A DNA stretch of 40,921 nt from the NCBI GenBank assembly GCA_019751945.1, contig JAIEMT010000025.1, positions 1 to 40,921 of the forward strand, read 5' to 3'. Each line of letters begins with the position of its first letter. The first letter of the stretch is position 1. The notes beneath the pieces are model-generated. The model did no database searches and was not told where the DNA came from. It saw only the letters and a program-made list of their open reading frames with translations. Position numbers and translations under genes: made by a program. Shown piece after piece: positions 37,125 to 40,921 of this stretch. The stretch is from a bacterium (lineage in GTDB: Bacteria; Bdellovibrionota; UBA1018).

Positions 37125-38592
37125 AATTCGCTTCCAGTTCTTTCAAGAGCTTCGGAATGAATCCTTCAAAACCCCCGTTGGAAAGAACCGCAATGAGGTC
37201 GCCTTGGGTGGCCAGCTTTGCGACATCGATTACACCCTGATCGACCGTGGCCATGAGCGCTGCTTTTTTTCCAGCAGAACCAATATCGCTGACCAATTCC
37301 GCACTAGAAAATTGATTCTCCGCAGATATTTTGGATTGATCGTAAGGTGAAGAAATGAAAACGGCATCTGCCGAGGCAAAGGCAGTCGCGTAATCTTTTT
37401 GAAAAACTTTTCTTCGAGAAGTTGCGCTTCGAGGCTCGAAAACAGCGACCATTCTGCGATTCGGGTAGCGTGAGCGAAGGGCTTTGAGAGTTTCTCGGAC
37501 GGCAGTAGGGTGGTGGGCAAAGTCATCGATCACCAAAACCCCACGGATTTCACCTCGGACCTCTTGTCGGCGCTTCACGCCTTGGAACTGAGAAAGGGCG
37601 TCGGCCACTTTCTGAGAATCAATTCCTAAACGGACGACGCATTCGATCCAAACCGCCAACGCGTTGAGAACGTTGTGATGACCAGACATTCTTAAGGAGA
37701 TGCTTTGAATTTTTTTTCCGGCGTCGAGGACATCGAATTGAGTGAATTCTCCTTCGACTCGAAGGTTGGCAGGAGTAAATCGAGCCGATGAACCCTCTGA
37801 GCCGTAGGTAAAAGTGGAAACACCTGAAAGCGGAAGGAGGTTCTTCACGTTCTTGTAATCCACGCAAGCGATGAGCGAACCATTTTTCCGAATGCGCTGG
37901 ATCAATCCTTCGAATGCCTTGATGACGGCTTCAAGGTTCGGATAGATGTCAGCATGGTCGTATTCAACGGAAGTGAGAATGGTGTCGTCTGGCAGGTAGT
38001 GGTTAAATTTCGGAACTTTGTCCCAGAATGCGGTGTCGTATTCATCGCCCTCTAGAACGAAGAATTTTCCTGAGTCGACTTTTGAAACATGAAAACTGTG
38101 GGGGAGGTCTTGAGAAACTCCGCCGATAAAATAGCTCGGATCACTTCCGCACTTCACCAGCGTGAAGGCCAGGAGACTTGAAGTCGTGGTTTTACCGTGT
38201 GTGCCAGCCACAACGAGGTTTCGAGTTTTTCGAAGCATGAGATTTTCCATGGCTTCGGGGAGTGATGAGTAGGCATAGCCGCCATCGATCGCAGCTTTGG
38301 CTTCGGGGTTGGCCGCGGTGATGACGTTTCCGATGACGACCAGATCCGGCTTGGTCTTCATTTGCGTCAAATTTTCGACGCTGTAGCCAGTGAAAGTTTC
38401 GATGCCTGCGTTTTTGAGAACGTCACTCATGGGGGGGTAAATGTTCTGGTCAGACCCCGTGACTGTAATGCCGCGTCGCTTCAGAAATGCTGCAAATGCG
38501 CCCATGAGGGTGCCACCGACGCCGATGATGTGAACTTTTCGAAGAGATTCCAGGTTCGTAGGATTATGACTCTTTGCGCTAGACGTGCCCAT
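37117..38592 (-). CDS. mpl: UDP-N-acetylmuramate:L-Ala-gamma-D-Glu-meso-DAP ligase Mpl
   Basis: The 491-residue Mur-ligase-family enzyme reattaches recycled murein tripeptide to UDP-MurNAc. The N-terminal Rossmann domain has VHIIGVGGTLMGAFA; the ATP site is VVAGTHGKTTTSSLLA (residues 128-143). Features separating Mpl from MurC are DLVVIGNVITAANPE, the YFIGGVSQDLPHSF segment and FFVLEGDEYDTAFWDKVPKF with YDHADIYPNLEAV. The C-terminal domain has VIDDFAHHPTAVRETLKALR and VFEPRSATSRR. Its promoter (TTGACT, 18 bases, CATCAT) sits seven bases before the ATG. It is divergent from the Ser/Thr kinase and convergent with the FAD enzyme. Confidence 0.92.
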   Translation of the reverse strand: MGTSSAKSHNPTNLESLRKVHIIGVGGTLMGAFAAFLKRRGITVTGSDQNIYPPMSDVLKNAGIETFTGYSVENLTQMKTKPDLVVIGNVITAANPEAKAAIDGGYAYSSLPEAMENLMLRKTRNLVVAGTHGKTTTSSLLAFTLVKCGSDPSYFIGGVSQDLPHSFHVSKVDSGKFFVLEGDEYDTAFWDKVPKFNHYLPDDTILTSVEYDHADIYPNLEAVIKAFEGLIQRIRKNGSLIACVDYKNVKNLLPLSGVSTFTYGSEGSSARFTPANLRVEGEFTQFDVLDAGKKIQSISLRMSGHHNVLNALAVWIECVVRLGIDSQKVADALSQFQGVKRRQEVRGEIRGVLVIDDFAHHPTAVRETLKALRSRYPNRRMVAVFEPRSATSRRKVFQKDYATAFASADAVFISSPYDQSKISAENQFSSAELVSDIGSAGKKAALMATVDQGVIDVAKLATQGDLIAVLSNGGFEGFIPKLLKELEANSK

Positions 38593-38599
38593 CTCATCT

Positions 38600-38629
38600 A
38601 TGATGCTCCAGGTGCTTCTAAGGAGTCAA
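38600..38629 (-). promoter_or_regulatory. mpl promoter, leaderless layout
   Basis: Minus-strand TTGACT (38629-38624), 18-base spacer, CATCAT (38605-38600), seven bases (38599-38593) before the ATG at 38592. Confidence 0.55.
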
Positions 38630-38631
38630 CT

Positions 38632-38660
38632 TTGTTCCTGTTTCTGTCGAAAAGTTATTC
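38632..38660 (+). promoter_or_regulatory. Possible Ser/Thr kinase promoter
   Basis: TTGTTC (38632-38637), 17-base spacer, TTATTC (38655-38660): weak matches. Unlike the leaderless genes, the start here is preceded by a ribosome binding site (GAGGG). Confidence 0.3.
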
Positions 38661-38677
38661 AGAGGGATTGTCTTGTC

Positions 38678-40849
38678 ATGGGAGGAGAAGTCCTCAAAAA
38701 GTTCGGCAGATATTTTCTGTTAGACCAGATCGCTCAAGGCGGTATGGCAGAAATTTATCGTGCGCGTTTAGCAGCTGCGGACGCGGCTGGGCGTCTCCTT
38801 GTCATCAAGCGGATGCAGTCGGGCTACGGGTCAAATCGCGAATTCCACTCGATGTTCAAATCTGAAATCAAAGTCACGATGGGATTCAATCATCCGAACA
38901 TCGTGCAGGTTTACGATTTCGGTGATGAAGAGAGTCAGCCTTACATTGCGATGGAGTGGGTGGACGGAAGAAATCTGCGCCAGTTTCTTTCTCGTTTCGG
39001 AGAATTGAAGCAATCGTTTCCAGTTGATCTCGCTGTGTACATCATCGAGCAAGCGTCGAGCGGTTTACACTATGCTCATTGTTTTAAAGACAAGATTACT
39101 GGCGAACCCTTGCATGTTGTTCACCGCGATATCAGCCCTCAGAACGTTTTAATTTCTTACGAAGGCAATGTGAAAGTTATCGACTTCGGGATTGCCAAAG
39201 CTACCACTAACAGCGAGTCCACGCGCGCGGGTGTGATCAAGGGAAAACCCAGCTACCTTTCGCCTGAGCAGATTAGCGGGGAAGTGCTCGACGGTCGAAG
39301 CGATATTTTTGCGTTAGGGATTGTGTTGTGGGAGTTGCTCACCGGGAAAAAGCTCTTTGCGGGTGAAAATGATCTGGCTGTTTTGAAATTGATCGAGAGC
39401 TGCACCACCCATGTAAAACCGCCTTCGACCGTGAACGCCAACGTTCCGAAGGAATTGGATTACATTGTGTTGAAGGCATTAGCGAAGCAGCGTGAAAAGC
39501 GTTACCAAACTGCAGATGAACTACAGCGTGCGTTGCATAAATTTCTGTACAGCTTCAGCCCGGAGTTCAATCCCAATGACTTGGCTTATTACGCCAAAGA
39601 TCTTTTTAAAAAAGAAATCGTTGAAGATCGCAAACGCGTTCAACGACTCAACGATAAGGTTGAGCAACTCCTCTTGATTGACGCGCCGGTTGAAAACAGA
39701 GAAGCAGTTCCCCCTCAGAAAAAGGATAAAGACGACGACACCACTGCCGTAGTTCACTTTCGAAAGGCAGACGGAAACAGCAATCGAATTCTAGACAGTG
39801 CCGGAATTAAGAATATTCGCGTCGAAATCGACCGTGCGAAAAGTCCGTTGGTCGATCCAGGAAGTCCCTTCCAGCCTCCGCGAAGAATCCAAGCGGATGT
39901 CATGAATTCTCCGACGCGCATGACCGAAGTTCGTGCCCCGAAACAGAAACAGAAATTGGGTGGCGGAGGGTTGCTCACCCAAAAGAATATCGCCATCGCG
40001 GGGATTGCTCTGGTTCTCGTGGCTTGGCTTGGGGCAGATTTTGGTATTCGCATTCCTTTCCTCTCGGATCTAGACATCATTGATGGCGGCAGTGCGCAGT
40101 TGTTCTTAAAGGGTGAAGCCAAAGACGTTCGGGTTTCGGTGAATGGAGAAGTCGTTGCGAATGAGATTCCTACGGTCATTCGTGGCATGAGCGTGGGTAC
40201 GCCATTTCAGGTCACCGTCGTTGGACCTACGGGAGTTTTCCAGGAAGAAGTCACCTTGAAAAAGGGTGAAAGAAAAGAACTCACCGTTGCATTTAATGAC
40301 CGATCGCTCTCTTCTGTCCCCGCGACGTCGGCTTCTGGCGCAACGAGTTCTACAGTTCCTGATAATCGTAAAGAAGTCCTGGTGAAGGTGAACGTGATGC
40401 CTCCCAGCAATTTACCGATTCGTATTGTTTTGAATGGAAGAATGCTCGATCTGAAGAATCCTCAGATCAAAGTAAAAACAGATTCGCCCCTGGAAGTGAG
40501 TGTGAATCGTCCAGGATTTAAGCCTTATCAAAGCGAATTCGTGGTGCAAGCTGCCGCTGTCCATTCGGATGGAAGCTTTTCCTTGGATGTTCGTCTGGAA
40601 CCCTCGAAATTTGGTCGTTTGACTCTCAAAACGACTCCCACGTCCGAAAAGATTCTTCTCACGGATCAAACGACCGGCTATCAGCTGAAGTACGATTCAA
40701 CACCGTTGACGGAAGAAAGAATTCCTCCCGGAACTTATTCTATCAGTTTGTCGAACGATGTTTTGGGAATGGGTAAAACCATTAAGAACGTCAAAATCGA
40801 TGAAGGCAAATTCATTTCGATCGAAGAAAAACTAGATATTCGAGATTAG
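38678..40849 (+). CDS. Membrane Ser/Thr protein kinase with PEGA-like C-terminal repeats
   Basis: From the ATG at 38678 the protein has 723 residues. The eukaryote-like kinase domain (about 11-285) has the Gly-rich loop IAQGGMAEIYRA, Lys44 in VIKRM, HRDISPQNVL (149-158), DFGIAKA (169-175) and SYLSPEQISG. A charged linker (about 330-430) follows, then one membrane helix (about 438-457, IAIAGIALVLVAWLGA). The outside part has two or three PEGA-like beta domains, the last ending GRLTLKTTPTSEKILLT...IPPGTYSISL. This layout is common in myxobacteria and related predators: extracytoplasmic sensing or anchoring with cytoplasmic signalling. A GAGGG site 11 bases upstream supports this start over an upstream GTG at 38585. 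Divergent from mpl. Confidence 0.92.
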   Translation: MGGEVLKKFGRYFLLDQIAQGGMAEIYRARLAAADAAGRLLVIKRMQSGYGSNREFHSMFKSEIKVTMGFNHPNIVQVYDFGDEESQPYIAMEWVDGRNLRQFLSRFGELKQSFPVDLAVYIIEQASSGLHYAHCFKDKITGEPLHVVHRDISPQNVLISYEGNVKVIDFGIAKATTNSESTRAGVIKGKPSYLSPEQISGEVLDGRSDIFALGIVLWELLTGKKLFAGENDLAVLKLIESCTTHVKPPSTVNANVPKELDYIVLKALAKQREKRYQTADELQRALHKFLYSFSPEFNPNDLAYYAKDLFKKEIVEDRKRVQRLNDKVEQLLLIDAPVENREAVPPQKKDKDDDTTAVVHFRKADGNSNRILDSAGIKNIRVEIDRAKSPLVDPGSPFQPPRRIQADVMNSPTRMTEVRAPKQKQKLGGGGLLTQKNIAIAGIALVLVAWLGADFGIRIPFLSDLDIIDGGSAQLFLKGEAKDVRVSVNGEVVANEIPTVIRGMSVGTPFQVTVVGPTGVFQEEVTLKKGERKELTVAFNDRSLSSVPATSASGATSSTVPDNRKEVLVKVNVMPPSNLPIRIVLNGRMLDLKNPQIKVKTDSPLEVSVNRPGFKPYQSEFVVQAAAVHSDGSFSLDVRLEPSKFGRLTLKTTPTSEKILLTDQTTGYQLKYDSTPLTEERIPPGTYSISLSNDVLGMGKTIKNVKIDEGKFISIEEKLDIRD

Positions 40850-40921
40850 CAGGCTGATGAAAAACTCAAATTTTGAGGTTTCAAAAAAGTAAAATCGTTC
40901 TAAGCTTTTTTCCATGCGTGG
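40850..40921. other. Window end, no gene seen
   Basis: The last 72 bases after the kinase stop are A+T-rich. AAAAAAG and CTTTTTT could pair around a 15-base loop, but no convincing terminator or gene start is visible before the window ends. Confidence 0.4.

Overview
The window looks like a chromosomal segment of a Gram-negative, LPS-bearing bacterium of the former deltaproteobacterial radiation, most likely Bdellovibrionota (a Bdellovibrio- or Oligoflexia-like lineage). This is inferred from gene content: a complete lipid A block, lolC/lolD, bamA and skp, a CarD-like RNA polymerase-binding protein, a membrane Ser/Thr kinase with PEGA-like repeats, an Rsm22-type methyltransferase, and an L,D-transpeptidase with an NTF2-like tail. 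No rRNA, tRNA, CRISPR array, phage gene or intact insertion sequence was seen.

Layout. 1-2.9 kb: a TetR regulator and a divergent methyltransferase lie between an intact CarD-like gene and a decayed second copy of it, followed by a 38-residue AURKAIP1/COX24-like ribosomal protein candidate. 3-6.5 kb: two tandem secreted paralogues share a coiled-coil head with eight cysteines and carry very different low-complexity tails (Gln/Tyr-rich versus Gly/Phe-rich). 6.7-9.5 kb: methylmalonyl-CoA epimerase, rhomboid protease, and a small protein coupled to thioredoxin reductase, with two long palindromic elements filling the gap. 9.5-22.3 kb: a 12-gene outer-membrane biogenesis run, lolC-lolD-bamA-skp-lpxD-fabZ-lpxA-lpxB-lpxK-lpxL-like-waaF-like-GT4, with starts and stops mostly touching or overlapping. 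22.3-23.7 kb: three tandem small secreted eight-cysteine paralogues on the minus strand. 23.7-25.8 kb: rpsA with a strong promoter, a three-way-junction leader and a strong terminator. 25.8-40.9 kb: a secreted unknown, SppA, RsmB, a four-helix-bundle protein with an inverted truncated paralogue, an oligopeptide-binding protein, Rsm22, a zinc-ribbon membrane protein, SSB, polyprenol-phosphate mannose synthase, L,D-transpeptidase, an FAD oxidoreductase, Mpl, and the Ser/Thr kinase.

How the genes work together. Most of the window serves the cell envelope: lipid A assembly and acylation, inner-core glycosylation, lipoprotein release, barrel insertion, periplasmic chaperoning, signal-peptide clearance, peptidoglycan cross-link editing and peptidoglycan recycling. 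The least explained parts are the two low-complexity secretory proteins, the triplicated eight-cysteine family, the palindromic elements, and a recurrent promoter layout in which a TTGAC-type -35 and a -10 sit directly against the start codon with no ribosome binding site, as expected for leaderless mRNAs.
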